Positions 55,448 through 63,640 of a DNA stretch of 64,000 nucleotides are shown piece after piece. The notes under the pieces were generated by a model. The model saw only the letters and a list, made by a program, of their open reading frames with translations. It was not told the DNA's origin and made no database searches. The stretch is taken from contig NZ_JAQZAO010000015.1 in the NCBI RefSeq assembly GCF_028737315.1, positions 41,969-105,968 on the forward strand, in the 5' to 3' direction. A program made the translations under genes and the position numbers. Source of the stretch: Actinomycetospora lemnae. Its GTDB lineage: Bacteria > Actinomycetota > Actinomycetes > Mycobacteriales > Pseudonocardiaceae. Each line of letters opens with the position of its first letter. The first letter of the stretch is position 1.

Positions 55448-56190
55448 CTGCGCGGAGCGCACCTGGCGCGGGCGGGCGCGGGGACGAAGAGCCCGAGGCG
55501 CCAGGCGTGGCTGACCGCCTGCGCCCGGTCGCTCGCGCCGAGCTTGCGGAACAGGTGCCCGGTGTGCGACTTCACCGTGTGGTCGGACAGGTAGAGCCGC
55601 TTGCCGATGTCGGCGTTGGTCAGCCCCCGGCTGACGCCGATGAGCACCTGCACCTCGCGCACCGACAGCTCCAGGCGCCGCTGGGCCTCGAGGTCGACGA
55701 CCACGTCGTGCAGACCGTCGACCCGCGACCCGACCGCCGGGCCGTCCGCGGGCGCCGCCGGGCGGGGCACCAGGTCGTCGCCGGCGGCGGTGGCGGCGGT
55801 GCTGCGCACGAGCGTGCGGATCATCGCCCGCGGCGCGTCCCAGCGCAGGAACCCCGCCGCGCCCTCGGCGACCGCCTGCTGGGCGGGCGCGTGGGCACCC
55901 GCCGACCCCGCGACGAGGACGCCGGTGCCCGGCGCGTCGGCCAGCACACGGCGCACGACGGCGAGCCCGGTCGGCTCGGTCTCGGCCAGCCCGAGCACCG
56001 CGATCGCGCCCGGGGTCGCCGCGAGGTGGGCCATCAGGTCGTCGGCGTCCCGCGCGACGGCCACGCCGTCGGGGCCCGCGACCGAGTCGACGAGCAACCG
56101 TAGGCGTCGTCGTGCCTGGGGTCGCTCGTCGTGGACGACACACGTCTCCCCGGACCCCCCGTCCTCGCGCACCCGGTAGAGGTACCTCAT
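55444..56190 (-). CDS. LuxR-type regulator with degenerate receiver domain
   Basis: 248 residues. The first 130 have a receiver-like fold (CVVHDERPQARRRLRLLVD, then AIAVLGLAETEPTGLAVV, VLVAGSAG and GAAGFLRW), but the phospho-acceptor Asp is replaced (VLGLAE) and the conserved Lys is missing, so phosphorylation is unlikely. The C-terminal LuxR/GerE domain (LSVREVQVLIGVSRGLTNADIGKRLYLSDHTVKSHTGHLFRKLGASDRAQAV) is intact. ATG 56190 follows GGAG 9 bases away; the longer frame upstream would overlap the divergent promoter. Divergent from the two surface-protein genes. Confidence 0.85.
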   Translation of the reverse strand: MRYLYRVREDGGSGETCVVHDERPQARRRLRLLVDSVAGPDGVAVARDADDLMAHLAATPGAIAVLGLAETEPTGLAVVRRVLADAPGTGVLVAGSAGAHAPAQQAVAEGAAGFLRWDAPRAMIRTLVRSTAATAAGDDLVPRPAAPADGPAVGSRVDGLHDVVVDLEAQRRLELSVREVQVLIGVSRGLTNADIGKRLYLSDHTVKSHTGHLFRKLGASDRAQAVSHAWRLGLFVPAPARARCAPRR

Positions 56191-56375
56191 CGGCGTGATC
56201 TCCGATGGCACGACGCGCGGCGCGACGATCACGAAAATGACAGTGCTGTAAGTCGCCTGGCCGGGTATCACCCACATGCATCGACAGGCGTTTCACTTGT
56301 CGACGGAGAGTCCACGACCTTGCATGTCCCGCGACGTCCTCGGCGGCACGGGGACCCGACGCGCAGGGAGCGCCG

Positions 56376-57641
56376 ATGGCCGACGGCCGGACCGGACCGG
56401 GCACGACGCGGAGGGTCCCGGCGCCGGGGGCGCGGAGCGCCGTGGGGGCCGCCGTCGCGGTGGGCGCGGTCGTCGCGTCGGTCCTCACCGCGGTCGTCAC
56501 GGCCCCGGTCGCCGAGGCGGTGCCCGCGGCCGAGTCGTGGGCCGCCGAGCTCGCCATCACCGGCGGCGACGACGCGAACGTCGTGGCGGCGAACGACGCG
56601 GTCCGGCTGCGCGACCTCGCGCCCCGACCCACGAGCGCCGGACCGGTCCCCGCCGAGGGGACCCTGCTGCTCGCCCCCCGGCGGCCGGCCGCGATCACCG
56701 ACCGCGTCGCGGCCGAGGTCACCGCCGACGTCCCGCCGGGCGCGGAGGTCGTCGTGTCGGTGCGCGGCACCCGCGACGACGGCACGTGGAGCGAGTGGCG
56801 CGAGGCCCGCCCCGAGAGCCCCGCCCGCCTCGACGAGCCGACGGTCGAGCTGCAGGTGCGCGTCACCCTCGTCGCGGCACCCGACGGCTCCGGCCCCGCC
56901 CTGCGACGCCTGTGGCTCACCGCTGACCGGGCCCCGCTCGGCCTCGGCGTCCCGCGCCCGGCGACGCCGGTGACCAGCCGCGTCTTCGCCACCCGCATCG
57001 GCCTCGTCGGCAACGACACCGCCAACGGCCACGAGGTCGCGCGCGACGACCGGTTCGTCGCGCTGCCCTCGCGGCGCAGCCTCGGCCCGCAGGAGTCCGG
57101 CGACTACACCGTGCGCGTCTGCGCCGCGGAGAACCGGTGCACGTGGGCGCCCGTCTGGGACATCGGGCCCTGGAACACCACCGACGACTACTGGAGCGAG
57201 GGCCGGCGGCGCCAGGCCTTCGGCGACCTGCCCCGCGGGCGACCCCAGGCCGAGGCCGCCTTCACCGACGGCTACCGCGACGGCCGGGACGGTTCCGGGC
57301 GCCGCGTGCGCAACCCGGCGGGGATCGACCTCGCCGACGGCACGTTCCGCGACGACCTCGGGCTGCGCGACAACGCCTGGGTGACCGTCACGTACCTGTG
57401 GACCGGCTCCGGCCCCTCGGCCCCCGCCCGCGACCGCGAGGCCCGCCTCGAGGTCCGCGCCGCCCCCGCGCCGGACGCGGCCGTCGTCGGCGTCGTCGCC
57501 CCGCACGCGCGGGTGTCCTACGACTGCGCCGTGGACACCGCTGCCGGCCGCACCGGCGCCGGCCCCCGATGGCTGCGCCTCGGACCCGCCCAGTTCGTCC
57601 CGGCCGACCAGGTGGAGGCGCGCGATGTCCCGTCCTGCTGA
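56376..57641 (+). CDS. Secreted protein with a paralogous beta-rich N-domain and SH3-like C-domain
   Basis: 421 residues. A Sec signal (RSAVGAAVAVGAVVASVLTAVVTAPVAEA) is cleaved near residue 49. Residues 50-190 (ESWAAELAITGGDDANVV and ending LRRLWLT) match the next gene, so they are a shared domain. After a middle region with two Cys and an acidic WNTTDDYWSEGRRRQAFGDLP, the last 80 residues (PAPDAAVVGVVAPHARVSYDCAVD) look like a bacterial SH3 module binding cell wall. I do not recognise the family. ATG 56376 follows GGGAG. Overlaps the next gene by 17 bases. Confidence 0.72.
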   Translation: MADGRTGPGTTRRVPAPGARSAVGAAVAVGAVVASVLTAVVTAPVAEAVPAAESWAAELAITGGDDANVVAANDAVRLRDLAPRPTSAGPVPAEGTLLLAPRRPAAITDRVAAEVTADVPPGAEVVVSVRGTRDDGTWSEWREARPESPARLDEPTVELQVRVTLVAAPDGSGPALRRLWLTADRAPLGLGVPRPATPVTSRVFATRIGLVGNDTANGHEVARDDRFVALPSRRSLGPQESGDYTVRVCAAENRCTWAPVWDIGPWNTTDDYWSEGRRRQAFGDLPRGRPQAEAAFTDGYRDGRDGSGRRVRNPAGIDLADGTFRDDLGLRDNAWVTVTYLWTGSGPSAPARDREARLEVRAAPAPDAAVVGVVAPHARVSYDCAVDTAAGRTGAGPRWLRLGPAQFVPADQVEARDVPSC

Positions 57642-58665
57642 CCCGTTCCGCCACGGCGCCCTCGCGGTCGCGGCCGGCGCCCTCGGGCTGGCCGTCGTCC
57701 TCGCCGTGCCCGCCGGCGCCAGCACCGACCCGGCACCCCGGACCGAGAGCTGGGCGGCGGAGCTGGCGATCGAGGGCGGCGACGACCGCGACGTCGTGCT
57801 CGACGCCGGCGCCATCCGCCTCGCGGGCACGGACGTGCGCTCCGGCGAGCTGGTGCTCGCGCCGCGGCGCACCGCGGGCGTCGTCGACACCGTGCGCGGG
57901 GTCGCGGCCGCCGACGTGCCGGCCGGCAGCTCCGTCGTCGTCGAGGCCCGCGGGCTGCGCGGCGACGGCGGCTGGGGCGCCTGGGTCACCGTGCCCCGCG
58001 AGGGCGGCGCGCGCCTCGGCGGCCCGAGCACCGAGATCTCCGTGCGCGTGCTGTTGCGCCGCGAGGGCGCCGGCACGGGCCCGGTGCTGCGCGGGCTGTG
58101 GCTGACCACCACCGCCGTGCCGCCGACCACGGCCACCCGGACCGAGACGCGCACCGAGACCCGGACCCGGACCCGCACCGAGACCGCGACCGTCACCGCG
58201 CCGACGAGCACGAGCACCACCTCCGCCCGACCGACCACCACGACCACGGCCCAGCCGACCACGACCACGACACAGCCCACGACGCCCACGACGCCCACGA
58301 CCGCCACGACGACTCCCCGGCCGACGACCACGACCACCACCGAGCCGACCACCACCGAGCCGACCACCACCACGACGGCGAGGCCGGAGCCGACCACCAC
58401 GACCCCGGCGCCCACCACCACGACACCCACGACCACCACGCCACCGACGTCGGAGCCGGACACGACCGAGCCGACCACCACCACCACCTCGACCACGACA
58501 CCGACGACCACCACCACGACGCCCGTCGTCCCGCCCGCCGCGCTGGTCCCCGGCGTGCCGCTCCCCACCGCCGACCTGCCGCCCGCGCGCCCCCTGCCCG
58601 CGGCCGCGCCGACCTCGTCCTGGTGGGGCGCCGACCTGCTCGCCTGGCTCGGCCGCGCGTTCTGA
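57625..58665 (+). CDS. Secreted paralogue with a long Thr/Pro stalk
   Basis: 346 residues. A signal peptide (FRHGALAVAAGALGLAVVLAVPAGA) is followed by the same 125-residue domain as the preceding protein (ESWAAELAIEGGDDRDVVLD, SGELVLAPRRTAGV, GPVLRGLWLT). Residues 160-305 are almost entirely Thr, Pro, Arg and Glu in TTTT- or TETRT-like runs: an extended, probably O-mannosylated cell-wall stalk. A short hydrophobic C-terminus (WWGADLLAWLGRAF) may hold it at the membrane, but no LPXTG sorting motif is seen. Starts inside the preceding gene (ATG 57625), so coupled. Function unknown. Confidence 0.75.
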   Translation: MSRPADPFRHGALAVAAGALGLAVVLAVPAGASTDPAPRTESWAAELAIEGGDDRDVVLDAGAIRLAGTDVRSGELVLAPRRTAGVVDTVRGVAAADVPAGSSVVVEARGLRGDGGWGAWVTVPREGGARLGGPSTEISVRVLLRREGAGTGPVLRGLWLTTTAVPPTTATRTETRTETRTRTRTETATVTAPTSTSTTSARPTTTTTAQPTTTTTQPTTPTTPTTATTTPRPTTTTTTEPTTTEPTTTTTARPEPTTTTPAPTTTTPTTTTPPTSEPDTTEPTTTTTSTTTPTTTTTTPVVPPAALVPGVPLPTADLPPARPLPAAAPTSSWWGADLLAWLGRAF

Positions 58666-58671
58666 CGACCG

Positions 58672-59124
58672 TCAGCCCGGGACGCCGACCGACTCCACCG
58701 TGAGCACGCCGTCGGTGTCCGGGACGCCCAGCACGGTCACGCGCGTCCCCCGCGGCAGCGCGCCGACCGGTCCCGGGCGCGGCTCCTGCCCGACGACACG
58801 GGTGGCCGGTGACGTCCGCAGCGCGACGAGCCGGCCGTCGGGGGTCCGGACGGCGATGAGGCCGTCGGCGGTGCTCTCGAGCGTGCCCACGAGCGGGACG
58901 CCCACCCCGGCCGGTGGCGGGCAGCCGGCGCAGCCGACGGCGAGGTGGCGGTCCGCGAGCACGCCGCCGACCACGCCGAGCACGAACACCGTGAGCATCG
59001 CCAGCCCGATCACCCAGCGCCGCGGGCGGGGTCGCTCCCGCACCGCCGGCTGCGGTCCGCCGAGGTCACGGTCGTCGTAGCCGTAGCCCCCGGGATCGGT
59101 CTCCCACTCGTCGGGACGGTTCAC
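58672..59124 (-). CDS. Single-pass membrane protein of unknown function
   Basis: 150 residues: a Gly/Asp/Tyr-rich cytoplasmic head, one helix at about 36-58 (WVIGLAMLTVFVLGVVGGVLA), two cysteines just outside (VGCAGCPPP) and a small beta-domain (LVGTLESTADGLIAVRTPDGRLVAL). GTG 59124 overlaps the adaptor gene stop by 4 bases, so it is produced with it. It may bind the adaptor. Converges on the stalk-protein gene with 6 bases between. Confidence 0.68.
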   Translation of the reverse strand: MNRPDEWETDPGGYGYDDRDLGGPQPAVRERPRPRRWVIGLAMLTVFVLGVVGGVLADRHLAVGCAGCPPPAGVGVPLVGTLESTADGLIAVRTPDGRLVALRTSPATRVVGQEPRPGPVGALPRGTRVTVLGVPDTDGVLTVESVGVPG

Positions 59125-60173
59125 GGTCGCGGTCCCGGGTCGCGGGGCACGAGGACGCGGTCACCGACCCGCAGCCCGTCGCGGATCTCCACCGACACCG
59201 CGTCCGCGAGTCCCGTCGTCACCGCGACGACGCGGTCGGGGCTGCGCCCGTCCTGGGGGCGCACGAGGACCGTGCCGCGGTCCGGGCCCGTGCGCCGCAC
59301 CGCCGCGGGCGGCACGACGACGACCCCGATCGCGCGCTCGACGAGCACCCGGACCTCGGCGACCTGCCCCACCCGCATCGTCGCCGGCGGGACGGGCGCG
59401 GCGATCGTGACGCCGTAGGCGCCGTCGGGACCGGGCGCGGGCTCGACGCCGACGACCTCGCCGAACAGGGGCTCGCCGACCCCGTCGACGCTCGCGGACG
59501 CGGACTGCCCCGCCGCCACCCGGGGGACGTCGCGGGGCGGCACGGCCGCGCGCACGACGAGCGTCCCGAGGTCGGCGAGGCGCACGAAGGGGCGGCGGCT
59601 CGGCGCGTCGTCGGGGGTGGGCACGCCGGCGACGACGCGGTCGCCGACCTGCCCCGCGACCGCGATCACCGTCCCGTCGCGCGGGGCCCGCAGGACCGTG
59701 GCCGCCAGCACCCGGTCGGCCTCGGCCAGCTCGGCGCGGTCGCGCGCGGCCGTCGTCTCGAGCCGGCTCTGCAGCAGGGGGTCGGGCGGCACCGCGTTCC
59801 GGGCGGCGTCGAGGTCACGGGCGCCGTTCGCGACCGCGGTCTGCGCCGCGATCACCCGGGCGCGCGCGGTGCTGTCGTCGAGCGTCGCGAGCACGTCGCC
59901 GGCCACGACCACCGATCCCGGGGTGACGTCGACGCTGGTCACCGTGCCGTTGACCTCGAACGACACGTCGGCCTCGCCCGCGCTGCGGACCGCACCCGGC
60001 GCCCGGACCTCGGTGACGACGTCGGCGCGCACCACCGGTACGACGTCGGCCGACGGCGCCCGGAGGAGCTGCGGCTGGCGCAGGAGGACCACGACGGTGA
60101 CCGCGCCCGCGAGCAGCACCACCACCAGCACCGTCGGCAGCAGCCCGCCCAGGCGGCGCCGACCGGTGGACAT
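59121..60173 (-). CDS. HlyD/RND-type efflux adaptor (membrane fusion) protein
   Basis: 350 residues. One N-terminal helix (about 12-32), then VRAPGAVRSAGEADVSFEVNGTVTSVDVTPGSVVVAGDVLATLD, which is the lipoyl-like half-motif of biotinyl-lipoyl/HlyD adaptors, a helical hairpin of about 70 residues, ATVLRAPRDGTVIAVAGQVGDRV as the second half-motif, and beta-barrel segments to GLADAVSVEIRDGLRVGDRVLV at the end. In actinobacteria such adaptors usually serve MacB-like ABC exporters, but no transporter gene lies on either side. Followed by a coupled small membrane protein. Confidence 0.85.
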   Translation of the reverse strand: MSTGRRRLGGLLPTVLVVVLLAGAVTVVVLLRQPQLLRAPSADVVPVVRADVVTEVRAPGAVRSAGEADVSFEVNGTVTSVDVTPGSVVVAGDVLATLDDSTARARVIAAQTAVANGARDLDAARNAVPPDPLLQSRLETTAARDRAELAEADRVLAATVLRAPRDGTVIAVAGQVGDRVVAGVPTPDDAPSRRPFVRLADLGTLVVRAAVPPRDVPRVAAGQSASASVDGVGEPLFGEVVGVEPAPGPDGAYGVTIAAPVPPATMRVGQVAEVRVLVERAIGVVVVPPAAVRRTGPDRGTVLVRPQDGRSPDRVVAVTTGLADAVSVEIRDGLRVGDRVLVPRDPGPRP

Positions 60174-60262
60174 GGCGCCCGACCGTAGTGCCGCGCGCCG
60201 TGCGGCCAGGGCAACCGCGTGTCCGGCGTGTCACCCGTCCGGAGGTCGCGGGGCGCGGGACC

Positions 60263-60892
60263 TCAGTCCGCGACGGCGACGAGGTGCCCGACGACCGCGT
60301 CCTCGCGCGCGAGCCGCAGCAGCTCGCCGGCCAGGTCGGCGCGGGCGAGGCGGTGCCCGCCGGCCACGTGGCGGTCGAGGGCGCGTCGGGGGCGGCCGGC
60401 GCCGGGCCCGTCGAGGAGCCGCGGCGGGCGCACGATCGTCCAGTCGCGATCGCTCGCCCGGACCACCTCCTCCATCCGCGCCATGTCCGCGTACGGGTGG
60501 CGGAACACCCGCTGGAGGATCGGCTTGACGAGCAGGCGCACGGCGAGGTCGTCACCCTCGCCCGGCAGGCCCGCGGCACTGACGACGAGCAGCCGGCGCA
60601 CGCCGGTGCGCTGCATCGCGGCGATCGCCGCGGTGACGCCGTCGGTGCAGACGGTGGTGCGCGCGCGACCCCGGCCCCCCAGCGCCGACACCACGGCGTC
60701 GGCCCCGCGGACCGCCCGGTCGAGGACCTCGGCGGCGTCGGCGTCGTCGAACCCGACGCGCACGACCGTCGCGCCGTCCGGCACGTCCGAGCCCGGCCGG
60801 GCCACGGCCACGACCTCGTCGCCCTCCGCGAGCGCCTGCGTGACGACCTCGCGCCCGGTCCGCCCGGACGCCCCCAGCACGACGAGCCGCAC
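60263..60892 (-). CDS. NAD(P)-binding NmrA/SDR-type protein
   Basis: 209 residues with a Rossmann start MRLVVLGASGRTGREVV, then VVSALGGRGRA and RLLVVSAAGLPGEGD. The atypical SDR/NmrA group lacks a YxxxK catalytic pair here, so it may be a redox sensor or a flavin-reductase-like enzyme. ATG 60892 follows GGGAGG 7 bases away. Divergent from a TetR gene with a 45-base shared region that contains a palindromic operator; the TetR protein probably represses it. Confidence 0.82.
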   Translation of the reverse strand: MRLVVLGASGRTGREVVTQALAEGDEVVAVARPGSDVPDGATVVRVGFDDADAAEVLDRAVRGADAVVSALGGRGRARTTVCTDGVTAAIAAMQRTGVRRLLVVSAAGLPGEGDDLAVRLLVKPILQRVFRHPYADMARMEEVVRASDRDWTIVRPPRLLDGPGAGRPRRALDRHVAGGHRLARADLAGELLRLAREDAVVGHLVAVAD

Positions 60893-60902
60893 GACGCCTC
60901 CC

Positions 60903-60931
60903 TGGTCAGTGAGTACTCACCAACGTAGAAT
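60903..60931 (+). promoter_or_regulatory. tetR promoter with GTGAGTACTCAC operator
   Basis: A 17-base spacer between TGGTCA (60903-60908) and TAGAAT (60926-60931) contains the perfect 12-base palindrome GTGAGTACTCAC (60909-60920). TAGAAT ends 6 bases before the GTG, so transcription is probably leaderless. The dyad sits between the two divergent genes and should regulate both. Confidence 0.72.
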
Positions 60932-60937
60932 GGCCTT

Positions 60938-61561
60938 GTGTCCCCGCGCCGGTCAAGCAGCACGACGCGCGACCGCATCCTCGACGCGGCCCTGACCGTC
61001 ATGCGCACCCGCGGGGTCGCGCGCACGACGACGAAGGAGATCGCGCGCGAGGTGGGGCTCTCCGAGGCGGCGCTGTACAAGCACTTCGAGGACAAGACGG
61101 CACTGTTCGTCGCGGTGCTGGTCGAGCGGGTGCCCTCGCGGCTCGGGGAGGTGCTCGACGGCCTGCCCGACCGCGTCGGCACCGGGGAGGTCGAGACGGT
61201 CCTCGCGGAGGTCGCCGCCGAGGCGCTGGCGTTCTACCGCGAGACCTTCCCCATCGCGGCGTCGCTGTTCTCCGACCCCGCGGTCCTCGCCGCCCACCGC
61301 GCCGCCCTCGACCGCCTCGGGACCGGGCCGCACGTGCCCGTCGACGCGCTCGCCGCCTTCCTCGCGGCCGAGGCCGAGGCCGGCCGGGTCGGCGCCACGG
61401 CCGATCCCCGGGCCACGGCGACCCTCCTGCTCGGGGCCTGCCAGATGACCGCGTTCCTCGCCGCGTTCAGGGGCGCGCCGACCACGGGCGCCGACGACAC
61501 CGCGGCCGCGCAGGCCATCGCCCGCGCCGCCGTCCACGGCGTCCCGCCCCCGCCCCCGTGA
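60938..61561 (+). CDS. TetR-family repressor
   Basis: 207 residues. The N-terminal helix-turn-helix is RDRILDAALTVMRTRGVARTTTKEIAREVGLSEAALYKHFEDKTALFVAVL. The ligand-binding C-terminal domain is Ala/Leu-rich and not assignable to a class of inducers. GTG 60938 lies 6 bases after the TAGAAT box. It shares an operator region with the NAD(P)-binding protein gene. It converges on the aldoxime dehydratase remnant with 10 bases between. Confidence 0.9.
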   Translation: MSPRRSSSTTRDRILDAALTVMRTRGVARTTTKEIAREVGLSEAALYKHFEDKTALFVAVLVERVPSRLGEVLDGLPDRVGTGEVETVLAEVAAEALAFYRETFPIAASLFSDPAVLAAHRAALDRLGTGPHVPVDALAAFLAAEAEAGRVGATADPRATATLLLGACQMTAFLAAFRGAPTTGADDTAAAQAIARAAVHGVPPPPP

Positions 61562-61571
61562 GGGCGGTCCG

Positions 61572-62351
61572 TCAGACGCCCGGCCGCGCGTCGCGCAGCA
61601 GGCCCGTCGACGAATGGCAGTTGACGTACTCGTAGTACTGGTCGTCGGCGCCGACGACGGAGACCTCGTGGTAGAGCCGCAGCCGGGGCAGCCGCTTCGC
61701 GCGCCGGACGTAGGCGACGAAGAGGCTGAGGTGGGTCGGGTGCGACTCGGCCCAGCGCTCGAGCCGGTCGAGCGAGCGCCAGTGGCTGATGGCGTAGGTC
61801 TGCTCGAGAGGTCGGCCGGGTCTGGGAGCGCGGGATCCGGTCGCGCATCGCGCCCCAGTAGGCGTGCTCCTGGACCTCGTCGCTCACCCCGTCCAGGACC
61901 GCGCCGACACCGGGCAGCCCCTCGGTGAACGGGTAGAGCGTCTCGAACCCGTCGACCCGCGGCATGACGACCTCGCGGAAGACCCCGACGTCCGCCCGCA
62001 GGCGCTCGTCGGCGTCCCACCACCCGCCCACCGCCGGTACCGCTCGGGGTCGCGCCAGTAGCCGACCGCGACGAGGTTCTCGCGGCCCTGCGCGTCCGTG
62101 TGGTGGGTGGCGTCGTGGTGCCCGGGGCCGTCGTCGAGCCCGAAGTGCCCGACGATGCGCCGCAGCGTCTCCAGGGCATGCGCGCGGTGCTCCTCGCCGC
62201 GGTACTGGACGCCCAGGTAGGCCATGACGACCTGGGTGACGTCCTCGCGCGCGCGGGCGACGACGATCGGGAACGGCGGCCGGTAGTCGTCGGACGCGCG
62301 CCGGGACAACGTGCGCGGGCACCGCAGGTGGCGGTCGATGGCGGATTCCAC
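61572..62351 (-). pseudogene. Decayed aldoxime dehydratase (OxdB-like)
   Basis: Three minus-strand frames together match a phenylacetaldoxime dehydratase: (1) 62351 to about 62045, RPPFPIVVARAREDVTQVVMAYLGVQYRG and YWRDPERYRRW; (2) about 62045 to 61830, WWDADERLRADVGVFREVV, FETLYPFTEG and AYWGAMRDRIP; (3) about 61810 to 61572, EQTYAISHWRSLDRLERWAESHPTHLSLF, LYHEVSVVG and YEYVNCHSSTGLL. Two frameshifts separate these parts, and about 100 codons expected between MRDRIP and EQTYAISHW are absent. The heme-ligand region HPTH and the LYHEVSV histidine survive, so decay is recent. The intact enzyme dehydrates aldoximes to nitriles. Confidence 0.85.
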
Positions 62352-62538
62352 GACTCCCCTTCGGTGGAGGGCGTCCGGTCCGGGAGCCTAGTCCGGCACG
62401 GTGACGGACCCCCTCCGATCGGACCTTTTTCCACACCTGCTCCCGCATCTGCTCCCGATCTCCGCCAGCGTCGGCCGCAGGCGCGGAGACGGTCCTCCAC
62501 CTGCGGAGATGCTGATCACCAGAGCGCGGCGACGCGGT

Positions 62539-62544
62539 TAGTGT
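62539..62544 (+). promoter_or_regulatory. -10 box of leaderless moaA
   Basis: TAGTGT ends 7 bases before ATG 62552, and no purine-rich ribosome site precedes it. The 200 bases upstream contain no recognisable Moco riboswitch. Confidence 0.45.
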
Positions 62545-62551
62545 GGTCGTG

Positions 62552-63640
62552 ATGACCGCTCTCGACCTCGGTGTGCCGGCCGTTCCCGGGGCCGCCACGT
62601 CCACCACCGACACCCAGGGCCGTCCCTCCGACCCCCGCCTCGTCGACTCGTGGGGCCGGGTCGCGACCGACCTGCGCGTCTCGCTGACCGACCGCTGCAA
62701 CCTGCGCTGCACCTACTGCATGCCCGCCGAGGGCCTGGAGTGGATGCCGAGCGAGCAGGCGCTGACCGACGACGAGGTCGTCCGCCTGGTGCGGGTCGCC
62801 GTCGAGCGCCTGGGCGTGCAGGAGATCCGCTTCACCGGCGGCGAGCCGCTGCTGCGCAAGGGCCTCGAGGACATCGTCGCCGCCACGGCCGCACTGTCGC
62901 CGCGCCCGGAGATGTCCGTGACCACCAACGGGCTCGGGCTGACCCGCCGCGCCGCCGGTCTGGCGGCCGCCGGCCTGGACCGGGTCAACGTCTCGCTGGA
63001 CACGCTCCGACGCGAGCGGTTCGCCGAGATCACCCGGCGCGACCGCCTCGACGACGTCCTCGGCGGCCTGCGCGCGGCGCGGGAGCACGGGCTGGACCCG
63101 ATCAAGGTCAACACGGTGCTCATGCCCGGGCTCAACGACGACGAGGCGCCCGACCTGCTGGCGTGGGCCCTCGAGGAGGGCTACGAGCTGCGCATCATCG
63201 AGCAGATGCCGCTCGACGCCGGCCACTCCTGGCAGCGCGACCGCATGATCACGGCCGAGCAGGTGCTGGCGTCGCTGCGCACCCGCTTCACCCTCACCGA
63301 CGACCCCGCCGAGCGCGGCGGCGCCCCGGCCGAGCGCTTCCTCGTCGACGGCTGGACCGCGCCCGACGGGACGCCGGCGAAGGTCGGCGTCATCGCCTCG
63401 GTGACCCGCCCGTTCTGCGGCACCTGCGACCGCACGCGGCTCACCGCCGACGGCCAGGTGCGCACCTGCCTGTTCTCGCAGACCGAGAACGACCTGCGGG
63501 GCCTGCTGCGCGGCGGCGGCTCCGACGAGGAGATCGCCGACGCGTGGCGCGTGGCCATGTGGGGCAAGAAGCCCGGCCACGGCATCGACGACCCCGGTTT
63601 CCTGCAGCCCGACCGTCCGATGAGCGCGATCGGAGGATGA
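62552..63640 (+). CDS. moaA: GTP 3',8-cyclase (molybdenum cofactor biosynthesis)
   Basis: Radical-SAM enzyme making 3',8-cyclo-7,8-dihydro-GTP, the first step of molybdopterin synthesis. 362 residues with CNLRCTYC (cluster 1) near residue 50, FTGGEPLL (GGE motif) near 95, CGTCDRTRLTADGQVRTC (cluster 2 cysteines) near 285 and the C-terminal GG (SAIGG) required for activity. I chose ATG 62552 over GTG 62543 because the TAGTGT box is 7 bases away. The stop overlaps the start of the moaD-like gene (ATGA), a tight operon. Confidence 0.94.
   Translation: MTALDLGVPAVPGAATSTTDTQGRPSDPRLVDSWGRVATDLRVSLTDRCNLRCTYCMPAEGLEWMPSEQALTDDEVVRLVRVAVERLGVQEIRFTGGEPLLRKGLEDIVAATAALSPRPEMSVTTNGLGLTRRAAGLAAAGLDRVNVSLDTLRRERFAEITRRDRLDDVLGGLRAAREHGLDPIKVNTVLMPGLNDDEAPDLLAWALEEGYELRIIEQMPLDAGHSWQRDRMITAEQVLASLRTRFTLTDDPAERGGAPAERFLVDGWTAPDGTPAKVGVIASVTRPFCGTCDRTRLTADGQVRTCLFSQTENDLRGLLRGGGSDEEIADAWRVAMWGKKPGHGIDDPGFLQPDRPMSAIGG

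Noticed and set aside
58100..58540. The ACC/ACG-rich tract as a CRISPR or satellite array
   Set aside because: It is in frame with a secreted protein and encodes a Thr/Pro stalk; unit length is irregular and there are no spacers.
62352..62551. Possible Moco riboswitch upstream of moaA
   Set aside because: I could not find the paired segments of that riboswitch, and the TAGTGT box 7 bases before the ATG suggests that the transcript has no leader.
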